The notes beneath the pieces are model-generated. The model was not told the origin of the DNA. It was given only the letters and a program-made list of their open reading frames with translations, and made no database searches. Positions 11,901 through 24,060 of a stretch of DNA of 64,000 nt are shown here, one piece after another. The stretch's first letter is position 1. Each line of letters opens with the position of its first letter. Location: contig AP031355.1 in NCBI GenBank assembly GCA_037833965.1, positions 7,775,501-7,839,500 of the forward strand, in the 5' to 3' direction. Origin of the DNA: Marchantia polymorpha subsp. ruderalis (lineage: Eukaryota; Streptophyta; Marchantiopsida; Marchantiales; Marchantiaceae). Made by a program: the position numbers and the translations under genes.

Positions 11901-14100
11901 CCAGTTGTCTGAGGATCTGTTTTGATAACCCCGTCCAAAATCGTTTCGTTACAACAAGTGCAGAGGGAGGGTTCCATGAGGGAGACGCACGCACTACTTG
12001 AGTTTTGTCTGGCATGATGGTTCCCATGTACGGATTAATATTTGGCTGCGATTGGTGCAACCTGACTGCAAATGAAGGAAAAACATGCAAAACAACTTGC
12101 GACCCAATGGGCAGTGAGGGAGGCTGACTCTACTATGACAAGGTTGCACTACGATAGCATGAAAATGACCTGAGAAGCCTCACAACATTGTGCCTCGTGC
12201 AATCTTTCTCGTGACGACTTCACAAAAAAATGTCGTCTGGCATCTTATGAAATTTCACATCGTCCAAGAATGGAGATCTCATACGACCCTGCTGCGACAG
12301 CAGCCAGAGTGTTTTATCCCCATCCAACCCATACCCTCCTGTCGTATCAAAGAGGCCTCTTTGATACTTTGGACCTGCCCGTCGATTGCCTCAGCGATGT
12401 TCTCATAGGCCATCAGCAGAGGTCCCTTCCTAACAACATCCCACCTCCACTATGAATCCAAAATGACCGACCGGCAGATCTTTTGCAAACGCCATGGATG
12501 GCTCTTGCATGTTCGCGGTTGCAGTCGGTTCCCTAGAGGGAGCTCATCGATTCACCAACTGCAACACGTGGTCCGAACCCGAGCCAGCTGCTGCATGATC
12601 GGACTTTGCTCTCATGAACCTCTCGCCATGTTACGAGCTTTCGGATGATTTCTTAATCTTTCCCGCTCGGGGGCAGCTCCTCGTCCTCTGCTGCTGCTTC
12701 TGCTGCTCCCCAATCCGATCCATGAGAGATGCCAAGAACCCATCGTGGCGGACATGAAGGCAGATCCAAAGTCCCAACGTTGTGTCCATAACGTGCGCAG
12801 GGCGCGCTGGGATTCAAACACACTTTTCAAATTTGTATTTCAAAAAACTTAAAAAAATTATTCTCTTTCTGTCACGTAACGCTCAGTTATTTTCTAAAGT
12901 TCATAGAGGAATGATATTGATATAATACAAAAGGACGGCAAAGAAGTGAGGGATGTTATAAATAATTTGAGTCGGTTAGAGATGCAGAACTCAGGGCTTC
13001 ATGTCCTCAATCATGTGTGGTGATGAAGTGCACTCACGTTGCGAGAAATATAATTCCTCGTGAATACCTTGGAGCACATAATTATGTTATAAACGTACAC
13101 CAATCCTGACTTGACTTGCGCTGTGGTATCATCTATATTCTTGAGAGGAGGAAAAAAAAAATACGTATTTAAGTTATGTTAAATCGCCAGATAAAATATT
13201 AAGCGTCTGATTTATATTTTAGAAAAGAAAGAAAATCTTTCCGTCAGATGCTGCACATGAGAATGTCAAAGCTTTGAAGAGTGTTCTGAATCAAAAAAAT
13301 GAGTTCCTGTTGTAATTTTTAGAATAAATGTTTTTCTGTGTCCAAGGTCGATGCCGCCACCACCTGGAGAAATCAAAAGGCGAACCGGAAGACTGCTCTA
13401 CAAAGCTCTCGTCGGCCCCTTCATTGGGAAACGGCCGAACTCGACAGCGTCGCGGATCTTTTCCAACACAGCGGGGCCTACGGACTTTCCGATACGTCCA
13501 ACCGGGCGCCACGTTCTTCTGCGATGTGCAGAAAGAACAACATGACCGGCCAGGCATCTGAGTTCACGTACACCTGGCGGTTCACCTGGGGACAGAGGCA
13601 GAAAAGACCTGGAAAAGAAAAGAGGTGGGCACGGAGGCTCACATTTCCTCAGTCTGCTTCTCGTCGAGAGATTTCTCTCGCAAATCGATTAATAAATTCC
13701 TTGGCATCTTATTGATGGATGAAGCATTAGTGCAAATTCGATGGATGGGGATGTGACTCTTAGTGAGGGTGAGAGGCAGGAATCTCTCTCTCAGTCGCAG
13801 CGTTCGCCCTGGGAAGACCATCCAACATGCATACATACATGGCATCGCATCGTGTTACGCATCATCAGCAGGAAGGCTCATGGGAATGTGCGTGCTAACA
13901 ACGCACAACAGCAGCAGCAGCTGCAGATTTGCCCCCGAGCACTGAGAGCAGACTGTCGTAAGGGCAAAGGACAGAACGAGGGGGTGCACACGAGAATCAT
14001 CCCTCCTCCCTCTCTCCCTCCCTTCCTCCCACCCGTACCCGAGCTTGGCAAGTCGTTGCCGTTGTCATTTTCGATCGGCGCCAAAACTCGCGTCCGGGCG
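8936..14100. other. intergenic, no recognised gene
   Basis: Many short frames occur on both strands but none has a domain or motif I recognise, and none shows a convincing exon-intron pattern. A slightly longer plus-strand frame near 13338-13715 looks random in composition. The segment from about 12800 to 13330 is AT-rich. A pyrimidine-rich block with several CCCT tracts lies at about 14000-14040. Confidence 0.5.
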
Positions 14101-15563
14101 ATGGATTAGCGGCACCAACAGAATTCAGCCAAGACAATGAATGGGAGCTGAGCTTCAGTGCTTGCTTCTATCCGCGGTAAACGGTGGTTGCCATCACTCC
14201 TCGTGCTCCAACAGGCCTGGCCTGTCGCACTGTGGGTCAGAGCGGACAACAGTCTCAAGACTTCCATCGTCGTCTACTTCCATAACACTTCCGCGGTGAG
14301 AAGCAGAGGTGACGGTTTTCATGCAATCGGTACGTCGCATTTCTCTGGTGTAAATTTGTGCCTAAATTAGGCCCTTCCGATGGATTCTCTGCAAGGTTTT
14401 CGGTTACGTACTCCCCTGTGTGTGGAAGAAGCAGCAGCTACAGCTGTTCGTAACCTAGCATTGACAGCTCCGGACGACAATCTATAAAACAAAAGGTTAT
14501 CAGTGGCCTCTGGAGCAAATCGAGGCTGGCGTAAATGGACAAACATCTGACTAATTAGTGTGCTCCCAATATTTCTTTATGAAGGCTACAGAAGCCTAGT
14601 CTTCGGGAGAATGATGCTAACGAACATTAATGGCTCTCCTAGACCTCTCTATAAAAATAACAAGAGGACAAAGTTATTGGTTTCTGACAAGGTCCTCCCA
14701 TGGGCTGAATCATTACATCTCTTGGATGCATTTCTATAGGTGCACTATTTCTCTATCCAAAGTCGCCATGTGTAACCGGTTATCTGGGTAGAAATTCGCC
14801 CAGGGCTCTTGACAGAACCCAGGTATGAAGTATGGGAGGTGATGTGGAGTAAATCACTTCGGATGCTCGGATCTCGTATTCATGTAGACGTGGAATCTTG
14901 CCGTGCGATTGTCTCTTATCGACATGTGAAAGAGACGGTAGAGTTGAGCATTCATCATCTTCTCCGACAAGGTCATGTTGAGTCAAGCTTGGATCCTTCT
15001 TACGTCAAGTCTGGAATCTGGAAAGGCATCCCATCTAGCTCGAAAGATGGAAAGAGTTTGGCATTTCGGTTCAATGATATACTACTGATTGCTTGCTAAC
15101 AAAATTACAAACCACAGTTTGTTGTGTCGAAGAAGGAGTCTTCTTAGGCTTTATTATAATAAACGGAAAAAGTTGAGCGGTGCATTTTTTGAATTATGGC
15201 CAACAAGCTCTTGCGGCATTGGTCCAATGTTGTATGCTGAAAGTCGGACATTCAAATCGCTACAGTCCAGGAAGCAAGACCGCATGGATTTCAATTCAAC
15301 TCAACATTGATCCTTAGCATATCTGTGGCAACCTTAAAGCTTGTCCTTATTGTCTATGTAAAAGCTCCTCCATGACAGATGTCCTTGCTTTCTTGTGAAT
15401 GTGCCATGCAATATGTGTAGTTCGATTCGTCAATTCGAAGCATGGCTATGATATTATCTTGTGTGCACTTTTACAGGACCAAACAAAAGTGACTAATACC
15501 TTCTATCGGGCGAAAGGTAATTGAATCGTCAACAGCTTTTCAAACACAAAAGGTGCATACAAG

Positions 15564-15636
15564 GATCGTTTTGGGTCCTGGAAGAAACAGTAGTGTGACA
15601 GTCACACTACTGTTTCTTCCAGGACCCAAGACGATC
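15564..15636. repeat. 36-bp inverted repeat with a 1-nt centre
   Basis: Arms 15564-15599 and 15601-15636 are reverse complements with one mismatch, separated by a single A at 15600. Transcribed RNA would fold into one long hairpin with almost no loop. The right arm ends exactly where the next inverted repeat begins. Confidence 0.95.
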
Positions 15637-15671
15637 TTGCTGATATAGTCACACTGTGACTATATCAGCAA
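15637..15671. repeat. 17-bp inverted repeat with a 1-nt centre, abutting the previous one
   Basis: Arms 15637-15653 and 15655-15671 are perfect reverse complements around a single C at 15654. It directly adjoins the 36-bp inverted repeat with no base between them. Confidence 0.95.
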
Positions 15672-16864
15672 AGCTCTCCAAAGATTGAAATATCATATAT
15701 ATCTCAACTCTTTTTCTTCTAGACATGGAATCATATGGAAGTATGGATGGCAACTTTAACATATTCATGAGAATTGAATAAGAGTAAACCAGACTAGATG
15801 GTCGAAGTATCATAGATTTAGCATAGTTTGTTGGTGATTCTAGTCCTCGTGTATCTATTTCTCTACAAAGAGCATGGTATGATCCATAAGAAAGCAAGCC
15901 CCGTTATGTGATACTTATTCCTCCTCTCATGTTGTATGTAGACAGTTGGAGGCAGATATTTGGATGTATTAGTTGACTCTATTGGGACCAAGATCCAATC
16001 ATGTCTCTTTGGTTTCATACATCTAAGACTTTGGTATCTTTCCATAATTCTCGTTCAATTGCTCGCTTTATTCTCTTGTCTTCCTAAAAGAATGGAAGTG
16101 ACAAAGAGAGACCACTCGCGTGCCAACCATGAAACCTTCAACTTCAATTTTGATTTACCTTTTATCTCTCGGTCTTCAGGTAAAAACTTCTTCGATCCAA
16201 TTTTCTTCCAAAGTCTTCTCTTGCATTTCAGTTCGAGAGTTACAAGCAAATGGCTAGATCGTTAAAATATAATTATATTCTTGACAACTGTGTAATTGTT
16301 TTAAGGTTATTGTGTAATCTATTTTCTCAAAGTGCTTAAATGATTATAGAAAAAACACGAGCTACTATAACATATACGAATGCTAGGGTTGTAGTATTCT
16401 ATATAACAGAGCAATCACTTGAGGTAGTGATTCTTATCGCTTGTAAATCGTTTTAACTAAATTCTTCTCAAATCAGATGCAGCAAGATATATTTTCCGTC
16501 GTATTCTAATGGGGCTAGCCACTTGTGAACCTGTTGGTTTCATCTCTGTAGCCCTTGATGGATTTTCCATCCTTTTTGTTCTTTACTTGGCCCGTTTCTA
16601 GGGTTGCTTAACAACTAACCATCTACAGATATGCACTGATCCCTTTTGATGTTGTCTTCTAGTGACCTACAGTGTTTCGGGTTAGTTGTTAACAGAGTTG
16701 CAAATTGCACTTATAGAAACAAAAATGTACATCATGGCATCATCAATATATTTTGGACAGATTCCTCAAACTGAAATTCTTCAAAGGAGTATTTCATGTG
16801 ATAAAAATTCTCTGTACTCCTCGATGGCTCTTATTCCCATCTTCATTTTCTATACATCTTCATT

Positions 16865-16914
16865 TTCTTCACAGACTTGACTGAACAAACAAGTTCAGTC
16901 AAGTCTGTGAAGAA
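16865..16914. repeat. 22-bp perfect inverted repeat, 6-nt loop
   Basis: Arms 16865-16886 and 16893-16914 are perfect reverse complements separated by six bases (AAACAA). The arm sequence is unrelated to the two inverted repeats at 15.6 kb. Confidence 0.95.
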
Positions 16915-18011
16915 TTGAGTTTTATAATTGTTTCCGAAGGCAAGATTGAACTTATTTGCTACAATTCAACTCAACTCTTTTTCTACTTTCATGCAAAGTT
17001 GCATGTACCTGTCCATGCTGTAACCTTCGTACCATTCTACTGTATGCAATGAACTTTTCGCTAACATCTGCTCCAAGCTTTCCAGCAGTGCATCCCCACT
17101 CGACCAGGAAATGAAAAACAAATGCCTTCGTTTAAGCAACCCAACCACTGAGAACCTGCTGTGATGTAACGACTAAACCTTGCTTCCAAATCATTGTTCT
17201 CTGGAAGCGTCCACGACCCTTCCTTCCTGGGAGCTCGCCTTAGCTTAAGAATGTTCAATTTCGTCCTGTCTGCTCTGTTTCAGTATACACTGTAGGTTAC
17301 TTTAATGCACGAGAGAGATGTCAACATCAGCGGAAGAGGATGAACCTCACATGTCTATAGTGAACGAATGACATGAAGATCGGAAGAAAGACCCTCATAT
17401 CCGCGAAAGACCACTGTCTTAGTGTACTCATGCAAACTAAACTGTGTTCGTTCGTCTTGTTGGATGGATTCTTGAAGGTCACGAATCTCTGTTCCGGAGG
17501 CATTTGTTCCCGGCACACAGACCGCAGCCTGTTGTGTTGGCTGACAACAATGTATGGGTGAACGTGGACACCGAATTACGTCCCTCAATCGAGGAGGGAG
17601 CTAGAGCTATCAAACATAATGATTGGTTGGATCTCAAGTGTAAGTGTATGCAGCGGGTCAAGCAGCGCAAGGAGCCAACTTAGGAACAGTGCGAAGGAGA
17701 GCGGTGTGGAAATAGCGTGATTGGCTTGATTGAAGTGGATGGGTGGATGCTTGCTTGCTTGCTAGAGTTTGAGGTCCACAACGAAAACTGAAATTTTCTG
17801 AACCGGCGACTGACGACGACTGGTTCGTTCTGCATTCACTGGCACAGACAGAGAGAGCTGTCTTTCCCAAGCGATCAGGATCTTCCACCAAAAATGTGGA
17901 ATCGTCTAGACGACGACTTCACACTCTGAGACAGCTTTGCGACCCCTCGCTAGAGCCACCCTTCCGGGAAACGTGCTCGCGGATGAATCTATCCACTTTT
18001 TTTGAAGGAAA

Positions 18012-18012
<1 letters not shown>

Positions 18013-18043
<31 letters not shown>
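18013..18043. repeat. GAAA microsatellite
   Basis: About seven GAAA units in a row, nearly uninterrupted. Confidence 0.9.
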
Positions 18044-18344
18044 TAGAATTCTCGAGAGAAAGTGATGCCGCCGAGCACTTCGAGGCCGCATCGAGTGATG
18101 GGAAACGTCGAGTTTCAGACCTCGGATCGAACCCTAGCTTGAACGTGAAGCCAAGACTGTAGCAAAGGTCGAATCCGGTGCACATGGCGCGGGGGGTTCT
18201 GCTGGAATTCGAAATTTCAGATTATTGAAATCTCGCACGCCACGCGCCTTCTGCGATGGCCAACGTGAGGAGAAGAACCTCTCCCCGCGCACGGACCTTC
18301 AGGGCCCGTGCTCGAAAAGCCTCGTCGATGCTTCTGGTTCAGAT

Positions 18345-18377
18345 CAGATTCAGATTCAGTCAGATTCAGTCAGATTC
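18345..18377. repeat. short CAGATT/CAGT tandem repeat
   Basis: CAGATT units alternate with CAGT spacers over about 33 bases. Confidence 0.8.
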
Positions 18378-21300
18378 GCGTGGATGTCAGATCGATTCTT
18401 TTGGGGAATCGATGAGAAGGACGATGCGCGATCGCTTCCAGTTTCCGTTCTGATTCTTGCAGTCCGTCCACGGCATGGTTCCCTTGGCTTCCGGAATTCC
18501 AACGGACGAGTCCCTGTCTCGTAGACCTTCGTTGCTCACGTAGCCTTTTCAGATTCGATCGGTGCCAGAGTGTCGATGTCTGTGACAAGTTTCTGTAGTT
18601 GCCGGTTTCTCATCTTGTTGGATGGCGATTGAGCTCAGAGCACAGCACAGCACAGCAGGGCAGGGTGTTTCTGTGTGTGAGAGAGATTGAGGGAGCGAGA
18701 GGGAGTCCCCTTTTCTTGGAGCTGGCTGGGGATAAAGTGGAAGGATTTGTGGGGACTTGTGGAAATTCACGTCTTCCAAATTTCGAGGCTGATTTGTATC
18801 TGGGGTCGGTCTGGCACATGCACGTTTTGGCCCCTCGGATTGCCTGCAAAGGCTCTGATTCGACGTGTCGAGTGTCTGAGTCCACGAGGCGTCACCTGAA
18901 GGGCCTCAGGAAGCTGAGACCATCGACGGAGGTTGTTTGTCCGGCTGAAAAGTCAGGTGGCGCATTTGTGCGTGGACCCTCGTTCATTGGATCAGATATC
19001 AGTAAAGTCCTCCGGAGAAGGATATAGAATGTGGATTTCCAACTGGACACAGGGCCGGGAAAAGGCTGACTCTGAGACATGGACGAGAAGTGGGAGTTTC
19101 CTGACACCAACTTGGGGCTCATGAAATTTGCGCCGAAGCCCTGCAAAGCCCCATGGCGGTACGTGTGACGATCGGTTCCCCAATTTCCCGTAGAAAGTCT
19201 CTGTCAGCGGTGGGCATGCAGTTTCCCACATATTTATACAAACTCCCACACCTCGTCTCTTCTTTCTTATCACAGCGTCTTAAAATATGCGGCATGCGTT
19301 GAAAACGGCCAAGGTCTGCATGTAATGTTTCCGCATTGCAAACCATGCAAACCTTTCGCTCAAAGCAGAATTATAGTTTCTTTGTGACACCATGCAACTT
19401 CGTACATCTCCTAGCGCTGCCGTCGTTCTCTTTCTAGGCCTTGCCTGGCTTCGATAGCTGAGAGCGCGACGTCATCTGATGCCACTGGCGTTTTATCTGT
19501 TGGTAAAGTGGTACTCGTGAATGCTGGCTTGGTCAGACCTCGGCAAGTCGCAAGCGCTCTTCCGAGTCTCGTGACAGGAAATTGGGATCTTCGTGATGGT
19601 TTTCAATTTACCTCCAGAAGTGGACTTTTGACCCTCAAACTAAGGTTCTGCAGATTGGACAGTTAAACATGTGACAGATATAATCTGTTTACGCTCTCCA
19701 CGAGAATCGGTTGATTCCCAAGTTGAGTTCGGACTCGCTATACATATGGAGAACACTGATAGGAATAATCTATTACAGACACCGCTCTGTGAGTGGTATG
19801 TGGCAGAACTTACGTACAACTTCATGTGAAAAGCTTTCGTTTAAAATGGGTAAGGTTGATATAACCCTCACCCAAGCTCAGTGATAAGGGTGAAGGTCAC
19901 ACCATCAATGCATTTTACTACGGGAACGTGCCTTCATGCTACTCCCCGGTAACATGCAGAGAAGTCAATTACAAACATACAGATGAAGCGCAAACGATAA
20001 TTACGATGGCAGGCCAGTGAAATTGTTGCCCACAGAAAGCTAACCGGGGGCCACTGCCGCTAAAGAAGATTTTGTCAACCTAGCTGCTGACAACATCAAT
20101 TGCCTTCCGAGGTAAAGGTTGTTACGGCTGTCACGTCGTCTTCGATGTGTCCACCTCCCTCTCAATTGCATGACGACAGTATTACTTTCTTCACACACTT
20201 AACTTCCCAACACACTGCAACCAAGTCCCAGGTTTTACATTGGGACCAAACAACAGCAAGCACAAAGCTTGTGTTTGCAAGCTTCGATTGTACGGTCGAA
20301 AAGTCGAAAAGTCACCACATGCCTTCAGCTGCAAGCTCTGATCAGTGTAATATCTGACTATGTATGCTTGTGGAACTAAATGTCGCCACAGACAGCATTA
20401 GTCTGAGAGAGGCAATACATTCCGGATCCTAAGGCAACCTTAGTGCAGAAGCACTAGCGCTAATTAAGGCGTTGTAACACGAAAAGTATTAATGCTAAGG
20501 ATTGTTGAAATTGTCCTCGTGCAAGTAGGTCATTGATCCAAATGTATATTTCTGAGATGATATTGAAACCTGATGAGGCACGTTATCTGGGAGATCATCC
20601 ATCATCAGGCTCGTGCTTCATTAGTTCAATCGTCTTGAATAAAAAATACAGCTCCCACAAAGTTGACGAAGAAAGCTGAACGACTGTGTTCCTGATAATG
20701 TACTTACACTTACATATGACATGACGTTATCTTCTGACTTGTGCCGAGGGGCTTGGGATACTGGTTTCCACCTGCTCTGCTTTTAAAAGAAAGCAGAATG
20801 TTTCATGTGGTGCATTGTCCCCTACTCGAAAGAGCCACCGAAACACCACACAGAAACAGAATTGGCGATCTTTCGCCGGCCATAGTAGATCAGAATGCAA
20901 TAATTTACAACTAATTTGTATTTACTTGAATCTTGTGGGCCAGGTTTAAAATACACAATGAATTTTTGGTGATCACAGTGAACGGTTCCATAGGAACACG
21001 TTCACCGATGCACCAACGCCACAACAATTCTGGCCTTCTCATACACCTAGATTGACAGTCTCCCTACCTCAACCGTTACGGACTCGTCACATCACAGCCA
21101 GTGAGGGCAAATATAAGACTATACACAACATTCTGCGTCGACGCCACAACTTTCACGGCTTCTGCCTTTATAGGTTAAACTAAATCGAATGTCTCCCTAC
21201 CTAATCCTGCGCCACCAACTCGGCACCGCGAGTTCGAAGCAGTCTACTCCTGCTAAGTCAGGAAGTTGAGCGAAGTGAACGATCAGAAATGCTTCTTCCC

Positions 21301-21666
21301 GCGTGGTGTGAATTCATCCACCACAAAGGTGATCCAAACCAATTTTTCTAGGCGAACACAGAGGCTCTATACAACTAACTCTGCCTCCAATCAATCAGCA
21401 GCTCTCCCAACCAAGTATCTATCTATCTATTTATGTACGCTAAAAATCCTCAGCACCATCCTCCCCAGTATCTTCGCTTCGGCCCGAAGGGAGAAATGTA
21501 ATTATGTACACCTACTTCTCGGGAAGTCCTTTATTCGAATGACCTACAAGAAATCGGATATGCACAGCTAGCTCTACAAAGTGGCCATCGAACGATCGTC
21601 GACGGCAATCGATCCCGCAGCGGATGAGAGGGGGGAGGGAGACGGCATACAGACCTGGGGCGCGGA

Positions 21667-22794
21667 TCAGACGAAGTGAGCGCCGACCTGGTCGCAGGGA
21701 TTGCTGATGAGAGCGCACTCGCGCTCGAGCGTGAAGCTGCCGGGCTCGCGGCCGGAGCCGAGGTTGAGGAAGTACTCGTGGAAGTAGCCGGCGGAGGTAA
21801 CGACGAAGACGCGGGGCCGATTGGAGCGCGGCAGGCAGGGGCGACCGTCGTCGCCGGTCTCGAGAGGGGGGCCGGCGACGGCGCAGTAACTGACGACGCC
21901 CGGCGGGCAGCCGTGGTGGATGGTGATGCAGCAGCGCTCGGGCTCGTACATGTCGGCCATGGAGGGCGGCATGACGGCGGACAGGAGACTGGAGGCCAGC
22001 TGGCTGCGGGGAGGGCGCTCGAGCGGGCCGAGCTTGAAGACGTGGACGGTGCCGGAGGCCCCGGTGGCGGCCAGCAGCTGCGGGAAGACTTGAGGCGGGC
22101 CGAAGGAGAGAGAGTAGATGGCGCAGGGTACGCTGCCACGGCGGAAGGTGTAGGCCTTGGCCGCGCGCGGGATCACGTGCACGCGGATGATGGTGCCCTG
22201 GCTGGAGGCGGTGGCCAGCAGGTTGCCGTCGGCCGAGATGGCCATGGCGGCCAGCGGCGACTGGTGCGCGTGGATCTGGCAGAGCGCGTGCAGGTTCAGC
22301 GCGTCGTGGATGAGCACGGCGCCAACGTCCGTGCGCGCCGGCAGCGCCAGGTAGCAGTTGTCCTCGTTGGGCGAGAGGGCGCACAGGCCCTTGGGGTTGG
22401 GCACGGTGTCGAGGCACTCGAGGCAGTTGAGGCTGCTCATCTCGTGGATGTACGCCTTCTTCTCGAGCACCACCACCAGGCGCTTGAGATTCATGCCCAC
22501 GGCAAGAATCGCCGAGAAGAAATTCATCTCCACCCTCGAGCCGCGCGTCGTGTTGATCACATTGAGCCTGCGCGGTGACAGCTCCGGCTGCTCGCCTGCG
22601 CCCACCACCGCGATCAGGCTCGTTCGGTTGAGCATGTTGAGCAGGCTGTAGGCGCCCTCCGTGTGCTCGTACACGCAGCTCACCGTGTCGCAATCGAAGA
22701 TCTTGGCGCCCTCCCGCGTGCAGATCCCCACCAGGCTGTGGTCCTGGTTGAATCCCGCTTTTATCACTCGCGCCCCGCCTGTCTGCTCCGCCAT
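21667..22794 (-). CDS. ATG18b: ATG18b-type PROPPIN (WIPI-like autophagy protein), intronless
   Basis: A 375-aa seven-bladed beta-propeller protein. The family binds PI3P and PI(3,5)P2 on the forming autophagosome and works with ATG2. Seen here: the phosphoinositide-binding FRRG motif at residues 217-220 and propeller signatures NQDHSLVGICTREG (16-29), VVGAGEQPELSPRRL (63-77), VPNPKGLCALSPNEDNCYLA (131-150) and AHQSPLAAMAISADGNLLAT (176-195). The SPRRL and VPNPKGLCA wording fits the ATG18b branch rather than the ATG18a/c/d or long f/g/h branches. I chose the ATG at 22794 because family homology starts just after it and its context (AAAATGGCG) is good. The frame stays open upstream, with another ATG at 23037 that would add 81 unrelated residues. 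The gene has no intron and is much richer in GC than its surroundings, which raises the possibility of a retrocopy. Confidence 0.93.
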   Translation of the reverse strand: MAEQTGGARVIKAGFNQDHSLVGICTREGAKIFDCDTVSCVYEHTEGAYSLLNMLNRTSLIAVVGAGEQPELSPRRLNVINTTRGSRVEMNFFSAILAVGMNLKRLVVVLEKKAYIHEMSSLNCLECLDTVPNPKGLCALSPNEDNCYLALPARTDVGAVLIHDALNLHALCQIHAHQSPLAAMAISADGNLLATASSQGTIIRVHVIPRAAKAYTFRRGSVPCAIYSLSFGPPQVFPQLLAATGASGTVHVFKLGPLERPPRSQLASSLLSAVMPPSMADMYEPERCCITIHHGCPPGVVSYCAVAGPPLETGDDGRPCLPRSNRPRVFVVTSAGYFHEYFLNLGSGREPGSFTLERECALISNPCDQVGAHFV

Positions 22795-23037
22795 TTTCCA
22801 CCGCGAGTGCTGCTGTTTGGCGAATCCCAGATCTATGTCTTCGAATTCTTCTTGCCCGTCGTCCGCTCCCGATGCCGACTCTGCAGTGTGTACCTCTCGC
22901 TTCCCCGTCACGACTAGTGCACCGGCCTTTCTCGCGCTACATTCCGTCTCTACTGTTCCCACGCCTGATTCCGATTTAGGGTTAGCGACAATTTGGACGA
23001 CATTCTTGCATTGGCATTGGCACTGGCACTGGCCCAT
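22795..23037 (-). other. 5' UTR or alternative N-terminal extension of ATG18b
   Basis: The reading frame of the ATG18b gene continues upstream without a stop to an ATG at 23037. The encoded stretch contains a Gln-Cys repeat from TGCCAR hexamers and an acidic segment, and does not resemble the PROPPIN family. It is most likely 5' UTR that happens to be open, but translation from 23037 cannot be excluded. Confidence 0.5.
23008..23034. repeat. TTGGCA/CTGGCA hexamer repeat
   Basis: About four imperfect hexamer units. On the minus strand they give the Gln-Cys repeat in the open frame upstream of ATG18b. Confidence 0.85.
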
Positions 23038-23850
23038 CAGTCGAACAATTTCGTTGGATAAGTGAACTCCAACCAACAATCAGACATCGAAATTTCTACC
23101 GTGGCGTCCAGCAAAACTCTCTTGACAAACACATGAGCAATCGGCGGAATTCAAACACTAGAATTTGTGGCGTACATCGACAGAATGATAAAAGGATGCG
23201 GTGTGAGTGAAGGACTGAATACGGCGGAGCAGAGCATTCTATGAATGAGGAGCTTTAGAATTTACCTCTGAACATCAACGCAACTCGACAGAGGCAGGCG
23301 TCTGCTGAGAGACGATGCTTTATCCTCGCGCTGATTGAGTGCAGGTTCAGCAACCTCTCGTACCGCCTTCAACTGCGGACACCAAGTAGCAAGACAACCA
23401 CAACAACAGGGAAGATCAGCTCCCAAACAGAAATCAGCTGATCCGAGGGACGGAATCTTTCGGTCGCACGGGCTTTCGTCTCCGAAACTTTCGACCTCTA
23501 AGTCTTCGCAGTTCCACTCAAAACCCCACGACAGACACTGAAGGTAAAATACAAAGATAGTTTCGCATCAGAGTTACAAGACCTTCCACTACATGACAGA
23601 TCCGCTCGATGCTCCAAGATACATCACGCCCAAGAAAATTGGGCCATGCCAATGCCGCGAAATTTCACCATAAGCAGGGAATAACGTGATCTCATACTGA
23701 CGTAGCCAGGCATCAGAGGCATGGGGGCGACGGAGGTACAGATCGAAAGCGTCATCTCCAGGCATGATGCAATCGAGCAGGAACAATACTTTTTGAGTGA
23801 TTCCCACCAAACCCTCCCAATCTTCAGTAAGAAAGAGTGGTATACAGCAC

Positions 23851-24060
23851 AATATGCGGAATTGTCCACCGGAATCAGGCAGTTGATACATAACTCTCAA
23901 CTAGAGTTCAAGTCTAACTGATAAAAATGTCGACAAGGCTCCTCGTACAAAATACAATATGCGGAATTGTCCACCGGAGTCAGGCAGTTGATACATAACT
24001 CTCAACTAGAGTTCAAGTCTAACTGATAAAAATGTCGACAAGGTTCCTCGTACGAAATAC
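23851..24060. repeat. 105-bp tandem duplication, two copies
   Basis: Copy 1 is 23851-23955 and copy 2 is 23956-24060. They are head to tail and differ at three positions, all transitions (A/G, C/T, A/G). The high identity points to a recent duplication. Confidence 0.95.

Larger units (their letters stand above)
14101..17300. other. intergenic region with clustered inverted repeats
   Basis: No coding frame is recognised. The notable content is two back-to-back near-perfect inverted repeats at 15.6 kb and a third perfect hairpin at 16.9 kb, listed separately. The clustering may mark mobile-element remnants, but I could identify no transposon protein. Confidence 0.5.
17301..21666. other. 3' flank of ATG18, intergenic, no recognised gene
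   Basis: No open frame resembles a known protein. The part from about 17.9 to 19.1 kb is richer in GC than its surroundings and carries simple repeats; it could be an unrecognised promoter or non-coding transcript. The last few hundred bases before 21667 are downstream of the ATG18 stop codon and probably hold its 3' UTR. Confidence 0.4.

Noticed and set aside
18117..18140. GGTTCGATCC-like tRNA B box on the minus strand
   Set aside because: The T-stem almost pairs, but no acceptor stem or A box can be made.
21676..22578. Long open frames on the plus strand and in a second minus frame across the ATG18b gene
   Set aside because: They are shadows produced by the high GC content of the true coding frame. 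Their Ala/Gly/Arg-rich products match no family, while the true frame has clear PROPPIN motifs.
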